The position numbers and the translations under genes are program-made. From Bin87 sp965221295 (GTDB lineage: Bacteria > Chloroflexota > Dehalococcoidia > Lucifugimonadales > UBA3495): DNA of 64,000 nucleotides. The notes below the pieces were generated by a model. The model was not told where the DNA came from, did no database searches, and worked only from the letters and a program-made list of their open reading frames with translations. The stretch is taken from contig OZ244879.1 in NCBI GenBank assembly GCA_965221295.1, positions 2,542,001 through 2,606,000 on the forward strand. The letters run 5' to 3'. Below are positions 16,504-25,123 of this stretch, in pieces (the stretch's first letter is position 1; each line of letters starts with the position of its first letter).

Positions 16504-17739
16504 ATGTCTTCCCGCGTTGATCTCCCCAAAGACCGACTGGCGAGCGACTCCAACTCAACAATTGAGTCCTCGAAAATGGAACTGTTTGAACTGTCCAAGG
16601 ATGTCCACGCCCATCCGGAGTTGAACTACCAGGAACACTATTCCTCCAACGCCCTGGCTGGGTTCCTTGAGCGGCGCGACTTCCGTGTGGAACGGGGCAT
16701 CGGCGGCGTGGAAACCGCGTTTCGCGCCACCATCACGGGCGGCGCCGGCCAAGGCCCCACTGTAGCCGTGCTCGCGGAATACGACGCGCTGCCGGAAATC
16801 GGGCATGGTTGTGGGCACAACCTCATCGCCATGGCCGCCATGGGCGCCGCGCTTGGTCTGCAGGCCAACGCCGCAAGCTTGCCCGGACAGGTGGAAATCA
16901 TCGGCACGCCGGCCGAAGAGGGCGGCGGCGGCAAGATCCGTTTGTTGGAAGCCGGGGTCTTCGACGGAGTGGACGCCACCCTGTCGTCGCATCCGTTTTC
17001 CAACCGCACCATAGTGCCGGCGTCTTCGCCTAAGGGCGAGAGCTGGAGCCTGGCCATGGTGGGATACCGGTACATGTTCCACGGGCGAGCCGCCCACGCC
17101 GCCGCCGCGCCCGAGGCGGGAATCAACGCCCTGAACTCGGTTATTCACCTCTTCACCGGCATTGACGCGCTGCGCCAGCACCTTCGAGACGACGTGCGCA
17201 TCCATGGCGTGATCACCGATGGCGGCATGGCGCCCAACGTGGTGCCCGAGTTTGCCGCGGCCAACTTTATGCTCCGTTCACGGGACGGCCGGTACTTGAG
17301 CGAGCAGGTGGTGGGCAAGGTTCAGCAGGTGGCAGAGGGCGCGGCGGCCATGACCGGCGCCCGGCTGGAAGTTGAAGAGTTCTATCCCTTCTACGAGAAC
17401 GCCCTGCCCAACGTAACCCTTGCCCAAGCCGTGGGTTCTAACCTGCAGTCCTTGGGGGTCAGGCTGGATGATCCCATCCCAGGCAGGCCGGGAAGCGGGG
17501 CGTCCACCGACTTCGGCAACGTCAGCCAGGTTATGCCGGCGTATGAACTCCGCTACGCTGTCAGCGAGACTCCGGTAGCGTCCCACACCAGAGACATGTG
17601 CGAAACCGCCGTGACCGATTTCGCCCTGGCCAGCGCGTTGCAGGTGGCCAAGGCCCTGAGCCTGACCGCCGCTGACCTGCTGCGCAACGCCAATTTGGTT
17701 GAGGCCGCCAAGGTGGAGTTCGCCGACCGGGCGGCCTAG
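16504..17739 (+). CDS. M20-family amidohydrolase / peptidase (AbgB-like)
   Basis: A 411-residue metal-dependent hydrolase. The metal site begins with AEYDALPEIGHGCGHN (Cys103 and His105 in GHGCGHN, residues 100-106), the catalytic glutamate pair is in GTPAEEGGGGK, and the dimerisation domain with GRAAHAAAAPEAGINALN sits in the middle. This layout fits the aminobenzoyl-glutamate hydrolase / aminoacylase branch of M20, which cleaves N-acyl or amide bonds of amino-acid conjugates in the cytoplasm. GAGGAG lies 8 nt before the ATG. No transporter gene adjoins it, so its source of substrate is unknown. Confidence 0.92.
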   Translation: MSSRVDLPKDRLASDSNSTIESSKMELFELSKDVHAHPELNYQEHYSSNALAGFLERRDFRVERGIGGVETAFRATITGGAGQGPTVAVLAEYDALPEIGHGCGHNLIAMAAMGAALGLQANAASLPGQVEIIGTPAEEGGGGKIRLLEAGVFDGVDATLSSHPFSNRTIVPASSPKGESWSLAMVGYRYMFHGRAAHAAAAPEAGINALNSVIHLFTGIDALRQHLRDDVRIHGVITDGGMAPNVVPEFAAANFMLRSRDGRYLSEQVVGKVQQVAEGAAAMTGARLEVEEFYPFYENALPNVTLAQAVGSNLQSLGVRLDDPIPGRPGSGASTDFGNVSQVMPAYELRYAVSETPVASHTRDMCETAVTDFALASALQVAKALSLTAADLLRNANLVEAAKVEFADRAA

Positions 17740-17778
17740 GCGAGGCCACTGGGACAAACCTGCCCGGTCCCTGCCCAC

Positions 17779-18492
17779 TGTCATTGCGAGCGAAGCGCGG
17801 CAATCTCGTTGACCGCAACCAACGTATGTTCGCCCCCGCCCCGCCGGCCGTTCGCCCAAGCGTCGGGATTGCCGCGTCGCTGCCGCGCCTCGCATTGACA
17901 GTAGAGAGCGGCGCTCCTCGCGATGATAGGTGGGGGAGGCGCTCCTCGCAGTGACCCCTAATGGAGCGCCAGCCCATCATCCTGTCATTGCGAGCGAAGC
18001 GCGGCAATCTCGTTGGCCGCAACCAACGGACTTCGCCCCCGCCTTGACGGCCGTTCGCCCAAGCGTCGAGATTGCCGTGTCGCTGCCGCTCCTCGCAATG
18101 ACAGTCGAGAGAGGCGCTTCCCGCCCATCATCCTGTCATTGCGAGCGAAGCGCGGCAATCTCGTTGACCGCAACCAAGGGACGTTCGCCCCCGCCCCGCC
18201 GGCCGTTCGCCCAAGCGTCGGGATTGCCGCGTCGCTTTCGCTCCTCGCAATGACAGTAGAGAGAGGCGCTCCTCGCGATGACAGGTGGGGGAGGCGCTCC
18301 TCGCAGTGACCCCTAATGGAGCGCCCGCCCATCATCCTGTCATTGCGAGCGAAGCGCGGCAATCTCGTTGACCGCAACCAACGGACTTCGCCCCCGCCTT
18401 GCCGGCCGTTCGCCCAAGCGTCGAGATTGCCGCGTCGCTTTCGCGCCTCGCAATGACAGTAGAGAGCGGCGCTCTTCGCGATGACAGGTGGG
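17779..18492. repeat. Four-copy palindromic repeat block with 355-bp higher-order duplication
   Basis: Copies start at 17779, 17983, 18134 and 18338. Each has a left arm TGTCATTGCGAGCGAAGCG running into CGGCAATCTCGTTG, a centre with GCCGTTCGCCCAAGCGTCG, and a right arm GATTGCCGCGTCGCT leading to CCTCGCAATGACAG. The right arm is nearly the reverse complement of the left. Start-to-start distances are 204, 151 and 204, so copies 1+2 and 3+4 form a 355-bp tandem duplication. Open frames across it are by-products of its composition. The whole gap 17740-18535 is filled by this block. Confidence 0.92.
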
Positions 18493-18535
18493 GGAGGGCC
18501 ATTTGGCGGCGCCTCAAGCTGTCGGCGCGGCTGGC

Positions 18536-19006
18536 CTAGTCCGCAACCTCTACGATCATTTCGATCTCGATGGGCATCCCTCCGGGCAGGGTCGCCATGC
18601 CCACAGCGGAACGGGCGTGGCGGCCCCGGTCGCCGTAAAGCTCGATGAGCAGATCGGATGCGCCGTTGGCCACACGAGGCGGGTCGGCGAAATCGGGCGC
18701 GGAGTTGACCATGCACAGCAGCTTCACGATGTGGCTCACCTTGTCCAGGTCGCCAATGGCGCTTTTCAGGTTGGTCAGCAGGTTCAGCATTGTCTGGCGG
18801 GCGCAGTCGTAACCTTGCTCAACGGTCAGGTCGGCGCCCAACTTGCCGACGTGAAGCAAACCTCCTCCGGGTAGGCCTGGGCCGGTGCCCGAAAGGAACA
18901 CCAGGTTACCGGTTCGCACGTAGGGGATGATATTGCCGGCGCCAGGCGGACGGGGCGGGGGCAGCTCGTATCCCAACTCGCGCAGTTTGTTCTCTATCTG
19001 TGGCAT
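18536..19006 (-). CDS. RidA/YjgF-family protein (enamine/imine deaminase-like)
   Basis: A 156-residue RidA-type protein, with the trimeric-fold strands NLVFLSGTGP and the C-terminal IEIEMIVEVAD that close the family's barrel. The canonical catalytic arginine region (usually CxR near the end of the first helix pair) is replaced by GDRGRHARSAVGMATLPGGMPIEIE, which retains ARSAVG and the final glutamate. This places it in the longer 'RidA-like 2-4' groups and not in RidA itself. AAGGAG lies 6 nt before the ATG. It probably removes reactive enamines or acts on a related ring compound. Confidence 0.9.
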   Translation of the reverse strand: MPQIENKLRELGYELPPPRPPGAGNIIPYVRTGNLVFLSGTGPGLPGGGLLHVGKLGADLTVEQGYDCARQTMLNLLTNLKSAIGDLDKVSHIVKLLCMVNSAPDFADPPRVANGASDLLIELYGDRGRHARSAVGMATLPGGMPIEIEMIVEVAD

Positions 19007-19585
19007 GAAATTCTCCTTTGCAAAGGTTTGGGCGGAAAAACCCGGACACCGAGATCTGGGAATCCTAACCGCTGGCGGAAGGCCGCATGCGCCCCCGACT
19101 TCCCAGGCTCAATGAGTTGTGGCGACGCGGCGAACCCGTCTGCTTCATCCCAACATCGGCGGCCCGGTGGCGGCGCGCGGGAACCCCCGCCGGCGCTCCG
19201 CCGATTATACCCGCCCGGACGCATCTGGATACCTGAAATCTCGGCGCGTTGGGATGCAAATGGCGAAGACGACGCGATTTCCGGGTGAGTTTCTGCCGCG
19301 AACGTCCGTGGGTTTTGGTCGGTTCGGATTGCCGCGCTTCGAACGCGCCGACAGACCAAGAAGGATTTGCAACCGTAGATGGTGAAAGCATCGAATCGAA
19401 GGAAGCAGAGCGCCGGCCATGACGTAGGTGCGGGGTCTGGCTGTGCGGCGCCGGACACCCGACCGCGCGGCGCCCGACCCACCGCCTATGCGCTGGCGTT
19501 CCGGCAAGAACGCGGGGAGCGCGGGTTGCGGTTACAATATGGGCGTGAAAGAGGACCGTTGAAATTTGGCGAGAGGTGAACCAGC
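19007..19585. other. Intergenic stretch with possible -10 element
   Basis: No supported gene. A TACAAT at 19533-19538 lies about 47 nt before the ATG of the hydroxyacid dehydrogenase and could be its -10 element, but no fitting -35 is visible. Direct readings of both strands give only low-complexity, arginine-rich frames. Confidence 0.4.
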
Positions 19586-20698
19586 ATGGCGACAGAACCG
19601 GTCAACATCTTCGAATATGAAGAGATAGCCAAGGAACACATCGAAAAGGGCCACTACGACTTCATCGCCGGTGGCGCCACCGACGAGATCACCATTCGCC
19701 GCACCCGGGCGGTGTACGACTCCATCATGCTACGCCCCCGCATGATGGTTGACGTCGAACGGCGCAGCCTGGCGACCACGGCGCTGGGTCAGGAGATCGC
19801 CCTGCCCGTGATGCTCGATCCGGCCGGCAATCACGAAGCGGCCCATCCAGAGGCGGAGATCGCGTCGGTCAAGGCGGCAGGCGACGCCGGAACGTTGATG
19901 GCGCTCAGTTCCCACTCCGCCCGCACGTTGGAGGACGTTGCGGCGTCCGCCACCGGCCCGATCTGGTTTCAGCAGTATTTCTTCAAGGATCGGGGCCTGA
20001 CCCTGGAGATGGCCGCCCGCGCCGAAGAAGCTGGTTACTCGGCCATCTGCATGACGTTGGACGCCAAGATCCAACCGAAGCGTGAGCGCAACATTCGCAA
20101 CGACTACGTGGGCGCGGAATCTCCCAATTACGCTCAGCTAGGCTTGGGCACCCACAGCTGGAAGTTCGCCGCCGACGCCCCGGCCGGGCCCAGCGACATC
20201 CGCGACGTGGCGGCCACCTGGGACGATCTGGACTGGTTCGCGTCCACCATTCGCCTTCCCGTGGTGGTGAAGGGAGTCATGGCCGGCGAGGATGGCCGGT
20301 TGTCCGCCGAAAACGGCGCCAAGGGCATCATCGTTTCCAACCATGGCGGCCGCTACCTGGACACCACGCCCGCAACCATCGAGGTTCTGCCCGAAGTGGT
20401 CAGGGCCGTGGACGGCACAGCCGAGGTGTACCTGGACGGCGGCATCCGGCGTGGCTCAGACATCTTCAAAGCGGTGGCGCTGGGAGCCCGCGCCGTCCTC
20501 ATCGGCCGTCCGCTGTTTTGGGGTCTGGCAGTGGACGGCCAGGCTGGGGTCAAGGCTGTGCTGGACCTGCTGCGGGACGAGTTGGACGCCACTATGGGCA
20601 TGTGCGGTTGCCCTACCATCGACAGCATCAGCGCGGCCAGCATTGATACAGTATCGCCGCTGTTGGCGGCATTCCCGGCCGCGCCGGACTTCCGGTAG
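19586..20698 (+). CDS. FMN-dependent alpha-hydroxyacid dehydrogenase/oxidase
   Basis: A 370-residue (S)-2-hydroxy-acid oxidase-family TIM barrel. The catalytic histidine and flavin contacts are in SNHGGR (residues 252-257), the lysine that binds N1 of FMN is in VVKGV, and the phosphate site is in DGGIRRGSDIFKAVALGA. The N-terminus has YDFIAGGATDEITIRR, close to the family's YYxGGAxDE. Glycolate, lactate or mandelate are typical substrates; the canonical substrate-binding tyrosines are partly changed, so the acid is uncertain. GAGAGG precedes the ATG. A strong hairpin follows the stop codon, so the gene is monocistronic. Confidence 0.93.
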   Translation: MATEPVNIFEYEEIAKEHIEKGHYDFIAGGATDEITIRRTRAVYDSIMLRPRMMVDVERRSLATTALGQEIALPVMLDPAGNHEAAHPEAEIASVKAAGDAGTLMALSSHSARTLEDVAASATGPIWFQQYFFKDRGLTLEMAARAEEAGYSAICMTLDAKIQPKRERNIRNDYVGAESPNYAQLGLGTHSWKFAADAPAGPSDIRDVAATWDDLDWFASTIRLPVVVKGVMAGEDGRLSAENGAKGIIVSNHGGRYLDTTPATIEVLPEVVRAVDGTAEVYLDGGIRRGSDIFKAVALGARAVLIGRPLFWGLAVDGQAGVKAVLDLLRDELDATMGMCGCPTIDSISAASIDTVSPLLAAFPAAPDFR

Positions 20699-20722
20699 AT
20701 CGGTCGGAATCAGTGGATGGAC

Positions 20723-20754
20723 TGGCGGGGACGGCGCGAAGGTCGTCCCCGCCA
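20723..20754 (+). terminator. Intrinsic-terminator-like hairpin
   Basis: An 11-bp perfect stem, TGGCGGGGACG with CGTCCCCGCCA, and a 10-nt loop, followed by ATTGTTTG. It lies 25 nt after the hydroxyacid dehydrogenase stop and before the convergent nirK, so it may serve both. Confidence 0.65.
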
Positions 20755-20811
20755 ATTGTTTGCCAACGCAACCCCTTGGGCGATGCGCGGTAGGCGAGCC
20801 GGTCGTAGCGA

Positions 20812-22062
20812 CTACTGGATGGGCCCCGGAGGTTTAACCTGTTCCATCAGGTCGTTGTTCCAGTCGCCGTCCGCCACCAGGATAGCTTTGGCGTCATACG
20901 CGAACGCCTCGATCAGGTTGTGCGACAGGTACACGTAGGTACCGGGCTGGCGGATGGTGTGGATGGAAGCGCCAGCTGAGCCGGCGGCGATGACCCACGT
21001 CTCCAGATCCAGCTCGGGCGGATCGTTAAAGCCGCCCCGCTCCCACACGTAATCGCCGTGGCCACCAATGAGGTGGGGATACGATTGGCGGTTGGCCTGG
21101 GAATGGATGATCAGCACGTTTTCTCCCACGCTGGCGGTCAGGCTCCGGTCACCCTGCAAAGCGCCGGCAACGCCATTGAACACGATATGCGTCGGGATGA
21201 GGGTCTTCATCGCCTCCAGGTCATCCAACGCCGACGCGGAGGGACTGTCGTAGCGCTTGAAAGAGCCGTCCTCGGCTCGAGGCAGGTAATAATCTTGCTC
21301 GCCGATGTAATAGGCGCGGTCGTAGCGAATGGGGTTGCCCGCTGGGTCCCTGAGTCCGTCTCGCGGCAGCACCATGATGGCGCCGTTCATACCGTGGGTA
21401 ACGTGCCAGGGCACCATGGTCCCGCCGGGGGCGCAGTGATAAATGAACACGCCAGGTTTGACCGCCCGAAAACGGAGGACAACTTCCTGGCCCGGTCCCA
21501 CATTGGTCAATTCGCCTCCACCCAACGCGCCAACGGACGCGTGAAAGTCGATGTTATGCAACAGCTCGTTGCTGGAAGGATTGACCAGGGTCAACTCAAC
21601 GTAATCCCCCTCGTGCACCACGATGATGGGACCTGGGACAGAGCCGTTGAAGGTGAACGCCCACATGAACGCTCCGGGGGCCACCTCAATTTCCTTCTCC
21701 TCCACCACCATTTTCACCTCGACGACCCTGGGTTCGCCGCTGTAGGTCTGCTCGTGCTCTGGCAGAAATGGCGGATCGACCAACTCTTGGGTGACCCGTT
21801 CTAGCCCGCTCACGTCCTCGGGTTCCCAGGTGATGGGGCCATCCCAATAGTTGGAGGTTCGCGCCGCCGTGGCTTCCGCCGCGCCGGCGGCGGGGACGGC
21901 CTCCGGGCTCGGCAGCTCCGTGGGCAGCGAGAACCCGGGCGTGGCGGTAGCCGATGGATCGTCGCCGCGACAGGCTAGCGGGAAGGCCATCAGCATTGCC
22001 GCCAGCAACATCGCCAACGTAATGGGTCGCATTCCGGGAAGTATCCGGTTCAGATCGTTCAT
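20812..22062 (-). CDS. nirK: Copper-containing nitrite reductase, lipoprotein
   Basis: A 416-residue two-cupredoxin-domain enzyme reducing nitrite to nitric oxide outside the membrane. A signal peptide ends in a lipobox PLACR with Cys31, followed by a linker of about 40 Ala/Pro/Thr-rich residues, so it is membrane-anchored. Type 1 copper ligands are His169, Cys210, His220 and Met225; type 2 ligands are His174, His209 and His381; the catalytic Asp172 (in IDFH) and His292 (in PTHIVFNG) are both present, so it should be active. AAAGGAG lies 6 nt before the ATG at 22062, which I prefer to an upstream ATG at 22107. It is monocistronic with a promoter and palindrome just upstream. Confidence 0.95.
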   Translation of the reverse strand: MNDLNRILPGMRPITLAMLLAAMLMAFPLACRGDDPSATATPGFSLPTELPSPEAVPAAGAAEATAARTSNYWDGPITWEPEDVSGLERVTQELVDPPFLPEHEQTYSGEPRVVEVKMVVEEKEIEVAPGAFMWAFTFNGSVPGPIIVVHEGDYVELTLVNPSSNELLHNIDFHASVGALGGGELTNVGPGQEVVLRFRAVKPGVFIYHCAPGGTMVPWHVTHGMNGAIMVLPRDGLRDPAGNPIRYDRAYYIGEQDYYLPRAEDGSFKRYDSPSASALDDLEAMKTLIPTHIVFNGVAGALQGDRSLTASVGENVLIIHSQANRQSYPHLIGGHGDYVWERGGFNDPPELDLETWVIAAGSAGASIHTIRQPGTYVYLSHNLIEAFAYDAKAILVADGDWNNDLMEQVKPPGPIQ

Positions 22063-22120
22063 TGCTATCTCCTTTGCCTCGCCGGGGATGGCATCGTTGC
22101 CCAACATTCGCGCTAGTCAC

Positions 22121-22150
22121 AGCATACCCTTTGATACATAATATATCAAA
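22121..22150 (-). promoter_or_regulatory. nirK promoter with overlapping 21-bp palindrome
   Basis: On the minus strand TTGATA (22149-22144), 17 nt, then TATGCT (22126-22121) form a promoter, giving a leader of about 52 nt. The perfect inverted repeat TTTGATA-N7-TATCAAA at 22130-22150 covers the -35. The half-site resembles FNR/CRP-type TTGAT, but the arms are 9 nt apart (ATCAA to TTGAT) instead of 4. The regulator may therefore be a different protein. Confidence 0.6.
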
Positions 22151-22530
22151 ATGACTGATAAAATCACGGCAAGATCGGGCCTCGGGCTGCGCGCCCCGTA
22201 GCCCTGGGCAAAATCAGCGCCCGGTGCCAATGAGCAGACGAGACGCTTGCCGGTCTTGACGTATTCGCGTGTCGAGTACTGGCAAACGCCTGTATGCCGC
22301 CAAAATAAAAATCGATTGCACACCGCATGGTCATTTGTGTCGCAAACATTGACGTTTGGCTCCGTTCGGGATAGCATTGCGCCAACATCGACGAACGCTG
22401 CCATCGATTCGCATTGGGCTTTGATTGAGCGTAGGATCGTAACCGTAGTCCTTGCGGTGCCAGCGCATTTCGTCACCAACGGCGCTTGGTTTTGGGCCGC
22501 GCCACAGCTACGGATTCAGGAGGTAACAGA
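22151..22530. other. Divergent intergenic region, no gene seen
   Basis: This region lies between the divergent nirK and DUF1800 genes. It is locally AT-richer than its surroundings. Frames on both strands lack ribosome binding sites except the AGGAGG of the DUF1800 gene at 22518-22523. The promoter for the rightward operon must lie here, but no unambiguous match was seen. Confidence 0.45.
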
Positions 22531-23937
22531 ATGGCAGACCAGGACATTGCCTTGATGGCTCACCTCATGCGCCGCGCCGGATTCGGGGCGACGTATGAAG
22601 AGCTTGAGGCGCGCGCCGCCAAGGGCTACGAAGCCACCGTTGAGGAATTGCTGCATCCGGAGAGCCAGCCCGCCATCCAGGAAGACATCCTCATGCGCTA
22701 CCAGCCGCAGTGGGTCTCCAAAGCGGGATTGGAAGGTCAGCAGGAAGAATGGACCTACCGGATGATCAACACCAAGCGCCCGCTGGAAGAGAAGATTGCG
22801 CTTTTCTGGCACCATATCTTCTGCACGGGCCACGCCAAATGCGAGTATCCCAAGCAGCAGCAAATCGAGCTCGACATGTTCCGCACCCTGGGGTTCGGCA
22901 ACTTCGAGCAACTGCTGATGGGGCTGTCCACGGACCCGGCGATGGTGTTCTACCTGGACAACTGCATGAGCCACAAGGACGCCATCAACGAGAACTGGGG
23001 CCGGGAATTGCTGGAACTGTTCTCCATGGGCGTCGGCATGGACGGAAACGCCAACTACTCTGAGGACGACGTCAAGGAAGCCGCCCGCGCTTTCACCGGC
23101 TGGACGGTGACCAATTCCGTGCCGCGGTATCCCTACGGCAAGTACGAGGCGGCGTTCATCTACGACCCGTCCGATCATGACTACGGCGAAAAGACCTTCC
23201 TGGGCGAAACGGGCAACTGGAATGGCGAGGACATCGTGCGCATCGTCGCCCGGCAGCCGGCCACCGCCCGGTTCGTTGCCCGGCACATGTACAACTTCTT
23301 CGTCGCCGACGAGCCGCAGGTTCCGGCTTGGCAGAACACCCCGCCTCGGGACCCCGAAGCCATCAAGACGCTGGAGGACGAGTACTTCCGCTCGGGCTAC
23401 GACATCAGGTCCATGCTACGGGTTCTGTTCAACTCCGACTTCTTCAAGAACGCCCGATTCGAGAAGGTGAAGAGCCCCACCGAAACGGTCGTTGGCGCCA
23501 TGCGATTGGTGGGCGACTTCGACATGCCCAGGCCCGGCATGAACGCCATGACCCTGACCATCCGCTACATGGGCCAGGACTTGCTGAATCCACCCACCGT
23601 GGAAGGTTGGCACACTGGCCGCGAGTGGATCGACAGCGGCACTCTGGTCGAGCGGATCAACTTCACCGCCGACGCTGTGGGCAATACGTCCCACCGGGGG
23701 GTGCAGGCCATCATCAATCGGCTGGCCGCCCAGGGCGACACCATCTCGTCGGAACAGCTGGTGGACGGCTGCTTGCAATTGCTAGGCCACTACCAACTGG
23801 CCGACGTGACCCGCAACGAGCTGATCTCCCTCGCGGACGGCGAAGGCGAACTGCGAACCGGAACCGACGAATTCGGCCAGCGGGTCGGCCAGATGCTACA
23901 GTCCATTGTGGCCACCACCGAGTACCTGTTCGAATAA
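22531..23937 (+). CDS. DUF1800-family protein
   Basis: A 468-residue DUF1800 protein. It begins with the family's helical LMRRAGFGAT segment, followed by KIALFWHHIF, the NWGRELLELFSMG motif and the YSEDDVKEAARAFTGW motif, and ends with the NPPTVEGW stretch. DUF1800 proteins are nearly always encoded next to DUF1501 proteins, as here, and their biochemical role is unknown. Unlike many homologues, this one has no signal peptide or Tat motif. GGAGG lies just upstream of the ATG at 22531. The next gene starts 16 nt after the stop, so the two are one transcript. Confidence 0.93.
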   Translation: MADQDIALMAHLMRRAGFGATYEELEARAAKGYEATVEELLHPESQPAIQEDILMRYQPQWVSKAGLEGQQEEWTYRMINTKRPLEEKIALFWHHIFCTGHAKCEYPKQQQIELDMFRTLGFGNFEQLLMGLSTDPAMVFYLDNCMSHKDAINENWGRELLELFSMGVGMDGNANYSEDDVKEAARAFTGWTVTNSVPRYPYGKYEAAFIYDPSDHDYGEKTFLGETGNWNGEDIVRIVARQPATARFVARHMYNFFVADEPQVPAWQNTPPRDPEAIKTLEDEYFRSGYDIRSMLRVLFNSDFFKNARFEKVKSPTETVVGAMRLVGDFDMPRPGMNAMTLTIRYMGQDLLNPPTVEGWHTGREWIDSGTLVERINFTADAVGNTSHRGVQAIINRLAAQGDTISSEQLVDGCLQLLGHYQLADVTRNELISLADGEGELRTGTDEFGQRVGQMLQSIVATTEYLFE

Positions 23938-23953
23938 CGATAGGGGGAACAAC

Positions 23954-25087
23954 ATGACATCCACCAAGAAAGATCCGGTACTGGTGGTCCTCCAACTTTC
24001 TGGAGGCAACGACGCCTTGAACACCATCGTTCCGTACGGCGATCCCCTGTACCTGGACAACCGACCCAACGTGCGGATACCTGTGGACCAGGTTCTGCCC
24101 ATCAACGACCGCATCGGGTTCAACCCCGCCATGGCTCCCATGAAGCGCCTGTACGATGAGGGCAAAGTCGCCATCATCCAGGGCGTTGGCTACCCTAACC
24201 CCAGTCGGTCTCACTTCCGCTCCATGGACATCTGGCACACCTGCGAACCGGACAAGGTCGGCGACGAAGGCTGGCTGGGTCGCGCGGTGCGAGATTTGGA
24301 CCCGCAGAAGGAAAACGTGCTTACCGGCGTCAACTTCGGCCGTGGCCTTCCCCGCTCTCTGGTTGCCCCGGGCGTCCCGGTTGCCTCGGTGGGCAACCTG
24401 GAAACCTACGGCGTGCTGACGGGCATCGAGGTGGAAGAGCAGCGCACCAAGGCTCTGGACGTGTTCTCCCGGGTCTATTCCCCCATGCTGGGGCAGGGCC
24501 CGGTGCTGGACTATTTCGCCCAGACCGGCCTGGACGCCCTGGAAGGGGCGGACATCCTGAGCGCCGCGCCCGCCATGTATTCCTCTTCGGTGGAGTACGG
24601 CTCAGACACGGTGGCCCAGTACATGCGCAACATCGCTCAGACCCACCTGGCGGGATTCGGAACCCGCGTGCTGTACACCACCGCTCCGTACAACAGCTTC
24701 GACACCCACGCGGGCGAGTTGGCCAACCACACGCGCCTGTGGACTGAAACGGCCCACGCCGTCGCCGACTTCTACGACGACCTGAAGGAGCACGAAGCCG
24801 GCGACAACGTCATCCTCCTGGTCTTCACCGAGTTCGGCCGTCGCGTCCATGACAACGGCTCCGGAACCGACCATGGCTCGGGCGGCGTCGCCTTCGTCGT
24901 GGGAGACCAGGTGAAGGGCGGCCTGTACGGCGAATACCCATCGCTGGAGGAGAACAAGCTGCTGGAGGGAGACCTGCACTTCAACAACGACTTCCGCGGC
25001 CTCTACTCCACCCTGTTGGAAAAGTGGATGGGCCTCGACGCCCAACCCATTGTCAACGGCTACTTCGAGCGCCTTGACTTCATCTAA
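23954..25087 (+). CDS. DUF1501-family protein (alkaline-phosphatase-like fold)
   Basis: A 377-residue DUF1501 protein. Family marks are VLVVLQLSGGNDALNTIVPY at the start, the SRSHFRSMDIWHT motif, SFDTHAGELANH and the FTEFGRRVHDNGSGTDHG metal-site-like segment. The fold is predicted to be that of sulfatases and alkaline phosphatases. Homologues usually carry a Tat signal; none is present here. The ATG at 23954 has GGGGGA upstream. It is the second gene of the DUF1800-DUF1501-NHL transcript and probably forms a functional pair with the first. Confidence 0.93.
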   Translation: MTSTKKDPVLVVLQLSGGNDALNTIVPYGDPLYLDNRPNVRIPVDQVLPINDRIGFNPAMAPMKRLYDEGKVAIIQGVGYPNPSRSHFRSMDIWHTCEPDKVGDEGWLGRAVRDLDPQKENVLTGVNFGRGLPRSLVAPGVPVASVGNLETYGVLTGIEVEEQRTKALDVFSRVYSPMLGQGPVLDYFAQTGLDALEGADILSAAPAMYSSSVEYGSDTVAQYMRNIAQTHLAGFGTRVLYTTAPYNSFDTHAGELANHTRLWTETAHAVADFYDDLKEHEAGDNVILLVFTEFGRRVHDNGSGTDHGSGGVAFVVGDQVKGGLYGEYPSLEENKLLEGDLHFNNDFRGLYSTLLEKWMGLDAQPIVNGYFERLDFI

Positions 25088-25123
25088 ACAGGGGCACGGA
25101 TAACCAGGCGCAGGGAGGCGATC

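Noticed and set aside
17779..18492. CRISPR array
   Set aside because: The repeats are long palindromes of over 100 bp with conserved centres and uneven spacing; there are no unique spacers and no cas genes.
22117..22479. 120-residue minus-strand frame upstream of nirK
   Set aside because: It covers the nirK promoter and palindrome, has no ribosome binding site and its composition is non-coding.
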